A stretch of 64,000 nucleotides of DNA from contig NC_090765.1 of NCBI RefSeq assembly GCF_036898095.1, positions 34,246,835 to 34,310,834 on the forward strand, written 5' to 3'. Every line of letters begins with the position of its first letter. Within the stretch, counting starts at the first letter, position 1. The position numbers were made by a program, and so were the translations under genes. The notes under the pieces were generated by a model, which was not told the DNA's origin, did not search any database, and was given only the letters and a program-made list of their open reading frames with translations. This DNA is from Palaemon carinicauda (lineage: Eukaryota; Arthropoda; Malacostraca; Decapoda; Palaemonidae). Below, piece by piece: positions 21,524-33,239 of this stretch.

Positions 21524-23395
21524 GTAAGTGTATTACTTTATGCTGTGTAACTTTAGTGATATTTCCTGTCTTTTTCTTATCATGGAAGTGTAAGTGTGCA
21601 TGAATTGTAAATCTCTTTTTGAATTCTAAAGGTTTTTGTATAATATACTGTACTGAGGATCTTATCACACGCATAATTGATTTGCCAAAGTCAGAAATTT
21701 TATTGTTAACATAAAGTCTTATAGGATTGAAATTCTGTTTACAGGATTTATTGAAATGTAAGTTTAGTCCCATGTGACTTACAGGATATATATAAATTTA
21801 GTCCCATCTGATGAAGATTGTATAATGGAAGCAGTGCCTTTGTAGGCACTTTACAGTATAACACAACCATTTTATGTGAATGAGGCAAGTCAATGTAGCT
21901 TGATATGTGAATAATTTCATTACATTCAGTGTACATTGTTCAGAAATAATCAACCAGACCAACAAATCAAAAGTTTAGCCACTCTTAAGGCTGTGCTGAA
22001 GGATTTGTCTTTAAATGTAGGGTGAAAAATTAGGTAAAGGCTAAAGAAGCTTGGCAGTCAAGCGTGAAAAGATCTAGAGGAAATAGATTGAAAGTAAATC
22101 AGGCAGACATGGACTAAATTTATGCTGCAAGGCTCTCTTACCATTGCCTATAGCTTGTCTAGCATGGATGTAACCTCCTGATGCCTTCCTGAAGAGTAAG
22201 GGAAAGATAAGCAGGCATTATTTAAGCACAGAACGAGGATTAGAGATTTTAGCATAGGGTGTGTTCAAGCAAGAAGAAATTGAAGTGTTAGTCCTCCCAA
22301 CACATCTGCTGTTCATAGTGATTATAGAACCAACAAAGCTAAAGTAATTTCAGAGTAATAGTTGCACGGGTTAAAAGAAATATTGAATTAACCATTATCC
22401 ATCCACACTTTGGTAAATATTAATGAGTTATCCATTTTCTCTTGTGTGAGACTCTGCTCACTTGTGTGTTGTGATAGGGGAATCAAATTTTCTCATGGAA
22501 ATAAGGAAGGTTGTGAAAATTAAAAAGGGATAAAGAACTTCAAAGCTTGACAATAGAGATAATCTGGCACATATCTTGGCAATCCTATTACCCCAGATTA
22601 AGAACATGACAGACTAACAGCTGCTTTAGTTTTGAAGTCGCTAGTTGATGTTACCTCCTAACATTTGGCTAAATTGTACTCTTGATATTATTTTTTCTCC
22701 TTTGAAATTAATGAGCAATCAGGCATACACTTCCAAAATAAGTCCATCTCTTTGACAGTGAAGGTGATTTATGGACAAAAAACAATTTTTAAATGATTTT
22801 TTTAACATCTCTGGAAATTTTTTGACAGCATCATTATCAGCAGGAGCAGTTTCCTGAATTTCAATGTTGTGCAAGCCAAAACATTTTTTAACTCTTTCAG
22901 TCTTTTTCCTTTTGGCACTTTTTAAGAAGGTCCTAAAATGATTAGGCATACTTTGTCTTCTCTTTGATGAGCAACTTACTCGTAGGAATACGTTTTGTTT
23001 ACTTTTCTTTCCGAAGGGGTATTAAGAGCTCCTTCTCATCTTAAATTTGACCTCTTATCACATTGTTAGTACAAAGTGTAGATAACCTTCTCACCATGTT
23101 GCCTGAAAACTTTAAATCATTCATTCATTCATTCACCATGTTGAACGGTGCAGTCTTTATCATAGATGATGCTGGATACAGATATCCGAGGCAGGACTAA
23201 AGTGCTTGCAGTATCTATCTTTTTTTTTTCCTCCCCTCCCCCTTTGTAATATCTGTCGATCATATCTAATTTATCTTGCATCCTTTTAACATGACACTTG
23301 AATTCACTAATTTTTGTTTTTTGGTGGTCATGGCTGAAATTATGAATGATTATCAAGGTTCAAATGATAAATATCAGGATGCCAGAAAACCTCAA

Positions 23396-23436
23396 ATCAA
23401 TCAATCAATCAATCAATCAGTCAATCAATCAATCAA
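23396..23436. repeat. AATC microsatellite
   Basis: About ten AATC units with one GTC variant. Confidence 0.9.
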
Positions 23437-23640
23437 TATGATCATTTCAATGCACACCCACAAAACACCAGAACACTTGTAAACAACCAACTGCATAGGC
23501 CATTTGGCAGAAGCAGCTGGGAAGCTGTTTAAGACTCGTTGCTGTGTTTTTTTTTTTTTTTTTCAATCGTTTTGTAATCCCTGGTTTGAGTTATTGAGAT
23601 ATCATTATATTTTTAACAGTCATAGATTAATCAAATTATA

Positions 23641-23839
23641 CTATAGTCAATTTTTTTATTGAGGCAGATTTGCACCGACTCGCAGGGGTGCCCCTTTAGC
23701 TCGGAAAAGAATCCTTCTCTTTGATTGGTTGGACAAGATAATTCTAACTAATTAGCGATTAGGAAACTTTTTCCGAGCTAAAAGGGCACCGCTGCGAGTC
23801 AGTGCAAATGCGCCTCATTAAAAAAAAATTGAGTATAGG
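23641..23839. mobile_element. MITE with ~60-base terminal inverted repeats
   Basis: The left arm (CTATAGTCAATTTTTTTATT...GATTTGCACCGACTCGCAG...TTAGCTCGGAAAA, 23641-23707) is matched in reverse complement by the right arm (23770-23839). The ~60-base middle contains GATTGGTTGGACAAGATAAT. TA dinucleotides at the ends suggest a mariner-like target, but the exact border is uncertain. No coding capacity. Confidence 0.8.
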
Positions 23840-24715
23840 AACAACCATTCACAAATCAATTGTTCAACTTGAAGTAAAGAAATCAGCAGAGCTTTATTCT
23901 GGAAACAAGCAGTTACTGTCCAGGGTGCATGATTAACCACGCCTCTTCAGCATCATACTTATTACCCCAGAGGTTGACTGTAATGGTAAATTACCCAAGT
24001 CTACTTTATTGGAGTAGATTCTCACTGTGATTTATGTAAATGTTAATTTTTTAAAAGAAAATAATATTAATGACAATACTAGTAGTAATAATAATTTGAA
24101 ATATATTTATATTATCTTTTAAAAGTAACCTACCTTTTGTGTATTGTATTACATCTTACTATTTTTTTTTCTTTAATTTATTCTTTACTTCTCAATATCT
24201 TTCTGTGCATTGGGCTACTCCTCCTATTGGACCCTCTAATTTCTTAACATTTGCTAGATTTTTCAGATACAGTATAATCATCTCTCTCTCTCTCTCTCTC
24301 TCATATCATTTTTTAAAGAAAAGAAAAATTCTAACTCGTCTATGATTCATGCTTTTAACCCTCTTCCATTGTATATCAATAAAAGAGGATAGATTTTCCT
24401 TATTCTACCATTCATATAATTTGCCCTCAAGTATCCATATTATCATATACTGTGTCATGTATATGCACATACTCATGAACAAATATTCAATCTATTTTCT
24501 GCTTATTGTGCTTTTTAAAACTATGTCATTATGATGTAATATGTTTGAGACAAAAAGGAGCAGTTATATTCTTTGTGCTACCATAAGTGTTATGTTTTTC
24601 TTTTATAGTAATTTAGAAACAAGCAAAATGTATCATAATATAACCTATAATTTTACATTCGTATGATAATTGAAACTTAAAACTTGAGTGATCAGTGAAG
24701 ATATCTATCTTCCAG

Positions 24716-25045
24716 AGGATTATATTTGGGTCTTGTAAGACCATCAAATCGAGCAAAGGCAACAGGGGAGGTTCCTTAGTAATGGAGAATGGCAGAGGTA
24801 AAACACAGTCTGGTGTTATCCAGATAAGTGTCGGTCAACGACAAGACCATACAAGTGCAACTAAAGTGAGAGCTAACTGTTGGGATGACCAGGACAATTC
24901 TTCACTAAAGGCTTGTGGTCAGCTTTCAAATGGAAGGGTGCTGTCTCCCAAAGTCAATATGGGTTTGCTTGTCAAGAGTAGGATTTTGATTCCTACAATT
25001 TTTTTCCTTTTTAATTCTATTTATTGGGGAACAGCCATAAGGTAA
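24716..25045 (+). CDS. Cys-loop ligand-gated ion channel, last exon: intracellular loop and M4
   Basis: An AG acceptor ends at 24715, phase 0, matching the phase-0 end of the exon at 21365-21523. The 109 codons begin RIIFGSCKTIKSSKGN, a basic/polar intracellular loop, and end with VKSRILIPTIFFLFNSIYWG, a textbook M4 helix of Cys-loop channels, followed by TAIR and TAA at 25043-25045. The protein therefore ends a few residues after M4, as usual in the family. A caveat: the last codon and stop read ATAAGGTAAATA, which also fits a splice donor (AAG|GTAAAT), so an alternative downstream exon is possible. The gene product would be a plasma-membrane subunit of a neurotransmitter- or pH-gated channel. 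Confidence 0.85.
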   Translation, partial: RIIFGSCKTIKSSKGNRGGSLVMENGRGKTQSGVIQISVGQRQDHTSATKVRANCWDDQDNSSLKACGQLSNGRVLSPKVNMGLLVKSRILIPTIFFLFNSIYWGTAIR

Positions 25046-27993
25046 ATAACTGCAAATCTTGGTCTGTATGCCTTCATTAAACCATTCTTATGACACCAGC
25101 ACTTTGATATTATGAAATGTTGCAAGAGATGTTGATTTGCAAGCTTCATGAAAGCAGCATGTCTTGATTTCTTTGTTCTATTGAGAATATCTGTATCTTG
25201 AATAATGCATACGCTATTATATGTTGCATGCGAACACTTCATTTGATATTTTGTATGTGATCATCCTGTTATGGATGAACAGTCTATATCTAGAGCACCA
25301 CAGTTCATTGCATATATCATTCCATTCCTTCTTTTTGTTCAGATTTTGAGTTTTTCTCATCTTTTTGATATGTTAGTTTTATTGTTTTTGTGCTTTCTTC
25401 TGATATTTGTATCATTTTTTTTTTTCGGGGATGGGGGTGGGGGGCAGTGGTATGTTCTGTCATATATAATATATAGGTTATAAAAAGTAGCTTCATGAAT
25501 TCTCAAATGATTATGGTTGAGTTAGAAGTACAGTACTAATAGTTTAGCTTTTGGCAATGATGATTTTATGGTACAATGACTTGTAACTAGAAATTTCTTT
25601 CCACCATTAATAAGAGTCACATTTTCATATGTTTATTCCTCTTAGGAAAATAAAGTTTATACTTTAGTTGTTCATTAAATTTTTATGAGGTTAGTAATTT
25701 TTTTTATTTTTTTTACTTTAAAATTGATTGAAGTGAAGTAATTTCAAGTACAGTAATTTATCTTGCATGCAGGTGTCTCATATCAGAATATAAATTTTTC
25801 TTCAATAACTATAACAAATCTCAAAGATTGTGATGGTTTGGGTATATGATGAGAAGGGCAGGGTTGGGTGGGTCGTCAGTTAGTCAGAAGAATAGTAGGT
25901 GTAGAAAGGGTAGGATTAAGGGCTTTAGAAAAGCAAAATAAGTTGTGAAAAAGTAACATGGGAAACACGAAGTAGGTTGGTTAAATGGGTTGGGTTAAAC
26001 TGACTCATGTCCTCACAAGCCTTTTTCTTTAAGGAATGAATTCTCATAATATGCAAAATGGCGTATAAGATTGGGTGTTGATAGATTTTCATAAACATAG
26101 TTCACTAGATATAGAAGATAATAGAGAAAACTTATTTTGTGTCAAGTCTTGAACAGAGAAATTTTTAAAGAAAAATCATTCATGATGGTGATGAAAATAG
26201 TAAAAACTGTAGATTTTTTATAAAATTTTTCTTTGGTTCTAAATATTTATTGAAGTCGGAAATCTATATTTTAGAACTTCTGAATTCTGGTGTATTAAAA
26301 ACATCTGGTACCTCTACAGTTGCTGTTAGCATATAGCCGCTTACAATTTGGCTCTGTCTCTCACTCTTCCAGAAGAGCCAATTAATTATTCCACTCACTA
26401 TTATTGACATTCTGCCTGAAACAGGATTTTTAGGTCATTTGAATAAAAGAATTGTCTATGTCAAATTCAATGCGTTCAGACTTGAGCATAGGCTTTGGTT
26501 ACTCCTAAGTTATTGTCCCACTGCTTCAAAGTGATTATCATTCTTATAAGGGTTTTCACTTTAGTTAGCAAATAGGTAAAACATTAAGGTATTTTGGTCA
26601 GGCGGGCAGGAAAACAGGATATTACCTTGAAATATGACGTACAACGTTTACCAATAGCAGGTGTTCTGGTGGAATCATGATGTACTGTACATAGTTTTTT
26701 AAGACGTTGAAAGCCCACAATTCATTGCTGACTTGGTACAGCATTTTGAAAATTTTATTTAAATTTGGGCCTTAAACTTTAGAATCCATGATAACTAGTT
26801 TGTGAAAATGCTACCAAGAAACTTTTAGAAAAAGTCAAATGTCATATGTATGCACGTAGTTTGTGTTTCAAGATTTAGTAGCACTAGTTTTGGGACTTGG
26901 AACATACAAAAATACAAAGTTTAAGTTTAACTCTTTCATAGGGTAGAATTAAACGGTAAAGTGAATTTTTCATAAATTATACAGAATGCTGAATCATTCA
27001 AGTTTTCACAAAATTCTAAACAGTATATTGTAGAAGTTTAAAGAAAAAGTTGAATTCTTGTGGAATTTTTCTACTTATCAAGTATTGCAGTAAGTTTTTT
27101 GTTTAAACCTAAGGCAAATGGTGAATTCTTGGTGAAATGATTAAATTTTTTTAATTTTCATCTTATACTGTATATCTATGGTTATAGATAGCATGACACA
27201 AAATAGAATGTATTAATGGCGTTTAGGTGATTTTTAATTTTAGATTTTTCTTTGACAGATATCTAAATATGCTGGAAGAGGACAAGAACATTATCTAAAG
27301 GGGTTAATATGACAGGAAAGCATTTCTTGTTACAGTCTTAAAAACATAACGATACAGCACATGATCCACACAAATTCATAAGTTATTTTCTTGTTTAGAG
27401 ATATCACTATGTACTGCATACCTGTATATAAAATAAAGTTATTTTCATGGAAGATGATTAATCCAGACAGTCGAATTGAGCCAAAACACGTAGTCATTGT
27501 TGGCCATCAATTATTGAAGTCAAGTGTGGATCAGTAAACATCTTTGAAAAAGAGCATTTAGCTAACAACTTCATACCTGGATATTACTAATAAAAACAAA
27601 TTGTTTCTGATGAAATATTATTAAACATACAAGTCATTTTACTTGAAAAGTAAATAGACTGAATATTGTTAATCTTAACATCATTGATACACTTACTGTA
27701 TATGTTTATGATTAGACTAATCTACCTTGATATTACTCCGCATATATTATTGAAGCATAGTAAAATACGATTTAAAAACGTATAAATATAGTTTTATTCA
27801 TTATCCATTTTTTATACACAGCTTTAGTGCTAGCACTATACTTAAAAGGCAATAGATTTGATACATTTTGTAGTGATTGACTCGCCGACTTTGAACAGCT
27901 TCGCAGATATAAAATATTTATTTTTAAAACTAGCGACCGCATAAATGGGGACTCGCATAATTTGAACACCCATAATTCGGGACCATACTGTGC
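25046..27993 (+). other. 3' flank of the channel gene, AT-rich
   Basis: The first part should be the 3' UTR; a polyadenylation-type AATAAA is present at about 25649. From 25829 to 25950 a broken frame reads RL, a stop, then WFGYMMRR, which resembles the 'RLRWFGHVMRR' tail of RTE-type LINE proteins and is probably a small relic. No other gene or RNA is recognised up to the AT microsatellite. Confidence 0.5.
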
Positions 27994-28550
<557 letters not shown>

Positions 28551-28812
28551 TTTATTTTTGGGCTCAAGCCATGGCATCCTGATGGAAGGTTCCTTTTTGG
28601 TAGCTTCCTTGGGTATATACTGTAACTACTAAATATTCCCAGAGAATTTAACCACAGGTTATCACAGAATTCTAACTTCTGGAGCGAGTATCCTAAAGGT
28701 TTCCCTTTAAGACATCGTATATCAACAGGGGACGCATGTATTAACGCGCCACATAGCTATCTACAACCCACATAGAGTTAACACTTCGATGTGTAAGGGC
28801 GGAGAATAGCTG
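28551..28812 (+). repeat. Left inverted terminal repeat of DIRS-2
   Basis: Blocks such as CATCCTGATGGAAGGTTCC, TCCCAGAGAATTTAAC, GGAGCGAGTATCC and CACATAGCTATCTACA are found, in the same order, in the reverse complement of 63560-63863. This homology with a terminal repeat in the opposite orientation defines the end. Confidence 0.8.
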
Positions 28813-31225
28813 GGGAGCTGTTCCACAGCTAATCTCGTTCGTGGCTACTTTTGGTACTCGAGACGTAAACAAACGGGCGCCATTGCTAAATGACGTCACG
28901 TCCGTCCTCATCCTTCGTTTAGTAGCTTGCCTTACTAGTCGGATTTTTCCCTGTGCGTACTTTATCGACTTGCATCTTAGCCATGTCTCTACCCTCGGCC
29001 TCGCCTTCTTCTGGAAAGTTGAGTACAAGGTTCCAGTATTGTTTAAATGAGCTCTGACCTTAAAGTAACTTTTACTTTTCGAGATATTTTATGTTTTGTG
29101 TCAGAGCTGTGCCTCAACCGGACCCGCCATTTTATGGCGTCGCTGTTGTTTTGCATGCCTTATTTAGCTAGCCTCAACAGCGTTTTCCGGCCTCAGTAAC
29201 TAATCGATACTATTAGTTATTTAGTCTTCATAGCTAGGAACTTTATATATCGTGTTTTGACGCCTTGTTATCGGTCATCATCTGACCCCATACCAGTTCG
29301 CTAGTCTAGCCCCTAGGCCAGAGCGCCTAACATCAGTGTTCATGCATGATATATTTCAGTGATCCTAGGTTTAGTTATGAAGATAGTGGCATTATTTTAC
29401 AATACTGTTGACTGTGATGCAAGTGTTTTTGCCTTCAGGGACCATATAGGGGATAGGTTAGATAGTGTGCCTTTCTAACCTAACCTACACGTAGGACCCC
29501 TATATGCTTCCTTCATCCCCTGCCTTAGGGCATCCCCTCTGTGTAGTCTTGCTCCCCCTACCATGTAAGGGGATCAAGCTCATATCAGAGTATCTATCGC
29601 TTCTCTGTCCTCCCTAAGGGAATGACCCCCCCTTAAGGTTGCGTCCGAGAATGAGGAACGGCATCCCCTTCCTCTATTGCTGGGGCTAGGTCTCCGACCT
29701 TTCCTGCAATAGCGATACGTCTTCCATCCTTCCTAGTTCAGGGTGTAACATCCCTGCTCTAGGTTAGGCTTGGGAGGAGTTAGTTCTGTGCTTTGCTGAA
29801 ACGATACCCATGCACCGTTCTCAGACAGGCTGCCTTACCTTAGGCTAGGGAGCGTCCTCCCTTCCTTGGTGGCCGCTTTGGTACAGAGCCTCCTCCATAG
29901 AAGACCCTTCTTCTTTTCCCCCCCCCCACCTATCTCTTGTATAGCCTAGCCTATACTTAGGTTAGTCTATACCCATCTGTCCCCTGTCCTACAACTCCTC
30001 CTTAGGGTGGAGTGGTAGGGCTACCTTGAGCTCTTGTGTGCAGTCCGCTTTGGTACGTATACCCTTCATAGTGTCCTATGGGGTTAGCCACTTGATGCGT
30101 TTTGTCCACAGGGGTTCTCCCCCCTCTTGGGTGTTCCCTAGCCCTCCCTTGGGCTACCCTGGCTCCTGGCCCTCAGCGGCCCCTGCTTCTGGGTGATAGG
30201 GCTAGCCTCTATCATGGGTACACCCACTCAGGTGGGATGTCTTGGGGTCCGTGGCCGTACCCCTACATCCCTCCTTCTGTCTCTTTCACTATCCTGGTGC
30301 CGGTCCTTTGCCGCCTCCCCCGTCGGTGATACCCAACTCCAACCTTGGTGACATATCCCTTGCCCTCTGGGCCGTCAGTCCTCCGCGTTGCTGGGGGACT
30401 GCCGCCTCCCGTCGGCATCCAGCCGATGGCCTTCCCTCTTACCTCATAGCTTCGGTCGTCCGTCCACCAGTCCGGCCCCCGGAGTGCCGGCATCCACTGC
30501 CGGCAGTCCGGTTCTGCTATAACCCATCCTTGTCCCTGTCACCAAGCCGGCAACCTGCGGCTGCCGGAGTCGCCGCTATGCCGGTGGCCGCCACCCTGGC
30601 ATTACCCCTGACTTGTATATTTGTCTTCCCTAATGCCAGAAACTCTGCTGGAGCGGCCTCCGGCGTGCCGCCGGTCTGCCGGAGCCTTCCGGAGGCGACA
30701 AAGCGACTTGCACCCCTTCTACTAGCTATCATCTCATGCTGATAGCCCTACATCGCAACCAGATGGTTTGATTACATAAATAGATAGGTATTATCTTACC
30801 GTTCTATTAGTAACCATGCTGTCTTCTTGCATATCACAGATTTCCAGCATGCTGTGTGTATCCTAGCACGGCTGGTTGCCGGAAACCGTTATCCTATGGG
30901 ATCTTCTACGTTCCCAATTCTAGGGTCTGAGTGGCCTCAGTCCCAGTTTTATATCCTTGGCAATTCCCACTAGAATTCCCACTGCCTTCCTGGCATTCTA
31001 TATTGAATTCTGCCCCGTGCCCTCGGTCACAACAAATTGCCTATGGATAAGGTTACGGTAACCAGCCGGGCGGGTTACACGGAGTATGTGTCTATCTCCT
31101 TCTTTTCCGCCCATCACATTGCTTATACCACTTAATATTAAGTTAAAGATTAATCATTTAATATTTAACTTTAGAATAGAAGTCATTCTTATGACTCCCC
31201 CATACTCATGTTCTCTTTCTTTACA
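28813..31225 (+). other. DIRS-2 leader region
   Basis: GC-moderate DNA with many CCTTAGG/CCTAAGG-like and CCGG-rich motifs and no credible coding frame (frames at 28841, 30102 and 30242 have no domain). A pyrimidine tract plus CTTTACAG at 31211-31225 directly before the Gag reading resembles a splice acceptor, so part of this region may be an intron or spliced leader; this is inference. Confidence 0.5.
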
Positions 31226-33238
31226 GGAGGAGCACGTGAAGTGCGACCACGGCTTCTGTGGAGTGAAGCGCCCACACTTTTATGAGCACACGGCGTGTAG
31301 GACTCACGCCCCTTGTGCCAACAAGAGAGGTGATCTGAAGTTCTGGGACCCGCAGAACTGTACGGTCTGCCAGGAACGCCTGGTCGAGGCGTTCAATAAC
31401 CCTCCCTCAGCGGAGGTTAGGGACGCTTCTCGAGAGAAGCTACGCAAATGGGTGCGTGGAGGTTAGGGACGCTTCTCGAGAGAAGCTACGCAAATGGGTG
31501 CGTGGCTTCCAGAAGAACACCACTGGACCGCACCTTGCCAATGAAGACATGAGGGCCTTACTGTTCCCAAAGGCATCCCCAGACTCTGTGGTCCCCAAGG
31601 ATCAGATCCCCACCGTCCAGATCACGGTGGAACCCGATGTTGTCATGGCCCAGTCCATGCAAGAGTGTCGCCTGGATACCGACAACGCGGAACGTATGTC
31701 GGAAGTGTCGGAGACAACGGAGAGGAACCTCATGGCCGAAGAATTGGACTATGAGGAGGACCAAGTGGAATACGTCGAGTCGGAGCAGGAGGTCGCTCTG
31801 CCTTCCACCACCGCCCCAACTCCTACACCGACGGAAGTATCAATCCCGTCTACCTCCGCCATCCCGGACCCCATCCCAACCAGCGCCCAGGAGATGTTCC
31901 GTATGCTTGAAGCTCTTATGGACAAGAAACTCCGTGAGACACACGAATACATCAGGACCATGGGAAGTTCCAAGGAGCCGAAAAGGATTTCGGTTAAGGA
32001 CCTCCCGGCATGCTCGCACGCCAACCCCTGGAGGTATGCCGAGCATATGCCTATCGCAATGGGCAGGATCTTCGTCAGTGAGAAGGTCGGCTCGGTTGTC
32101 CTGGAAGAAGTGGAGTTCTTCCCGAGTTTTGAGGCTTATCCGGACTGTTACGTCCGGCTTCGATCCGAACCTGCCTCTAAAGAGGAGACCGAACCTAAGG
32201 AGGTGATAGTGTTCGATCTCCCGAAGGCCCAGGCTATGCTGGCCAACGCTTTTAAAAGTAGGGGTTTTACCTGCTCAAAGCTTCCGGCGCTGAGCAAGAA
32301 GCACCCTACCTACGTCGCACCTGATGATGCGATCCTCCCCTTCATGGAAAAGGCCTTTGCTGCGGTACACAAGGCAGTGGAAGAGGGGGAAACCTTGCCC
32401 TGCACTGGAGGAGTGCAGACCCTTCTCCCTGGTGACTCCCCCCGATGTTCGACACTGGAAGGATATCCAGCATACCTTCGTGGTGGGGAAAACTAGATCC
32501 TGACGTTGCTGGACGTCAGTTTAACGAAGACCTCCCGAAACTTGATGACCATCTCCTTCGTCGGGAACAAGACACGAAGGAAAGGCATTCCGCATCCATG
32601 TCCCTCCAGGTACAGCTTGACGTCATGGCCGGTGACACTTGAGTCCCCGACCACTACATGGTGCTCGCCAAAATGCATTTGGCGACTGTAGTTAAGGACT
32701 TGTACAGCTTCATGAAAGCTCGGAGAGCCTGTCGTGAATTCGTGTTCTCAAGTGCCACAGTGAGACACGAACCCCGGAGGCTGATTTCCTCCAACATCTG
32801 GGGTAAGCACCTCTTTCCCTCTGATCTTGTGAAAGAGATTACCGACAAGGCCGCCACAGAGAACAGGAACCTTCTCCACAAGTGGGGCATGTCGAAGAAG
32901 AGGAAATCCTCTCAGGACGACGGCCCTCAACCTTAGAGGAAATCCTCCAAGCCGAAACCCCTGCAACGTCAACAGAGACGGCAGTTTCCGAGACCCGCTA
33001 CTCCCCAAGTGGCTGCTCAGCCACAGCAGACCTTTCAGCTGGTCACCCCAACCGGTCTTGTCCCAGTCACCGGTTTTCACCCCTGCTTTCGAGCAACAGA
33101 CGACTACCTTTCGTCCCAAAGGTAGAGGCTCAAGCAGAGGTGCAGGCAGAGACGCATCTCGCCGTCCCTCCAGAGGCAGGGGAGGAAGGGGGAGCTAGCG
33201 GCCGAGGCAGTAAACCCTCGGGACACCAGAAGCAATGA
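31226..33238 (+). pseudogene. DIRS-2 Gag-like protein (frameshifted)
   Basis: The reading starts with a Cys/His-rich domain (HVKCDHGFCGVKRPHF, EHTACRTHAPC, CTVC). A 46-bp direct duplication (31412-31503) then shifts the frame; removing one copy would restore it. The main body (31456-32494) is acidic with a Thr/Pro stretch and a long helical region (SAQEMFRMLEALMDKKLRE). Near 32405 and at the GGGGAAAA run near 32486-32493 the frame shifts again, and a TGA at about 32640 and a TAG at 32934 interrupt the C-terminal half (DLYSFMKARRACREFVFSS). The C-terminus is Arg/Gly-rich (KGRGSSRGAGRDASRRPS) and ends with TGA at 33236, one base before the RT start. Gag packages the element RNA. Confidence 0.75.
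31412..31503. repeat. 46-bp direct tandem duplication in DIRS-2 Gag
   Basis: GGAGGTTAGGGACGCTTCTC starts at 31412 and again at 31458, with identical sequence through GGGTGCGT. The unit length, not a multiple of three, causes the frameshift. It contains the palindrome CTTCTCGAGAGAAG. Confidence 0.95.
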
Positions 33239-33239
33239 A

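Larger units (their letters stand above)
21524..24715 (+). other. Intron of the Cys-loop channel gene
   Basis: AT-rich sequence between a GTAAGT donor and a CTATCTTCCAG acceptor. Apart from a MITE at 23641, an AATC microsatellite at 23396, a T-run at 23547-23563 and a short CT run at 24283-24301, I recognise nothing. The large size of the intracellular loop in the next exon leaves open whether a small exon between the two was missed. Confidence 0.7.
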
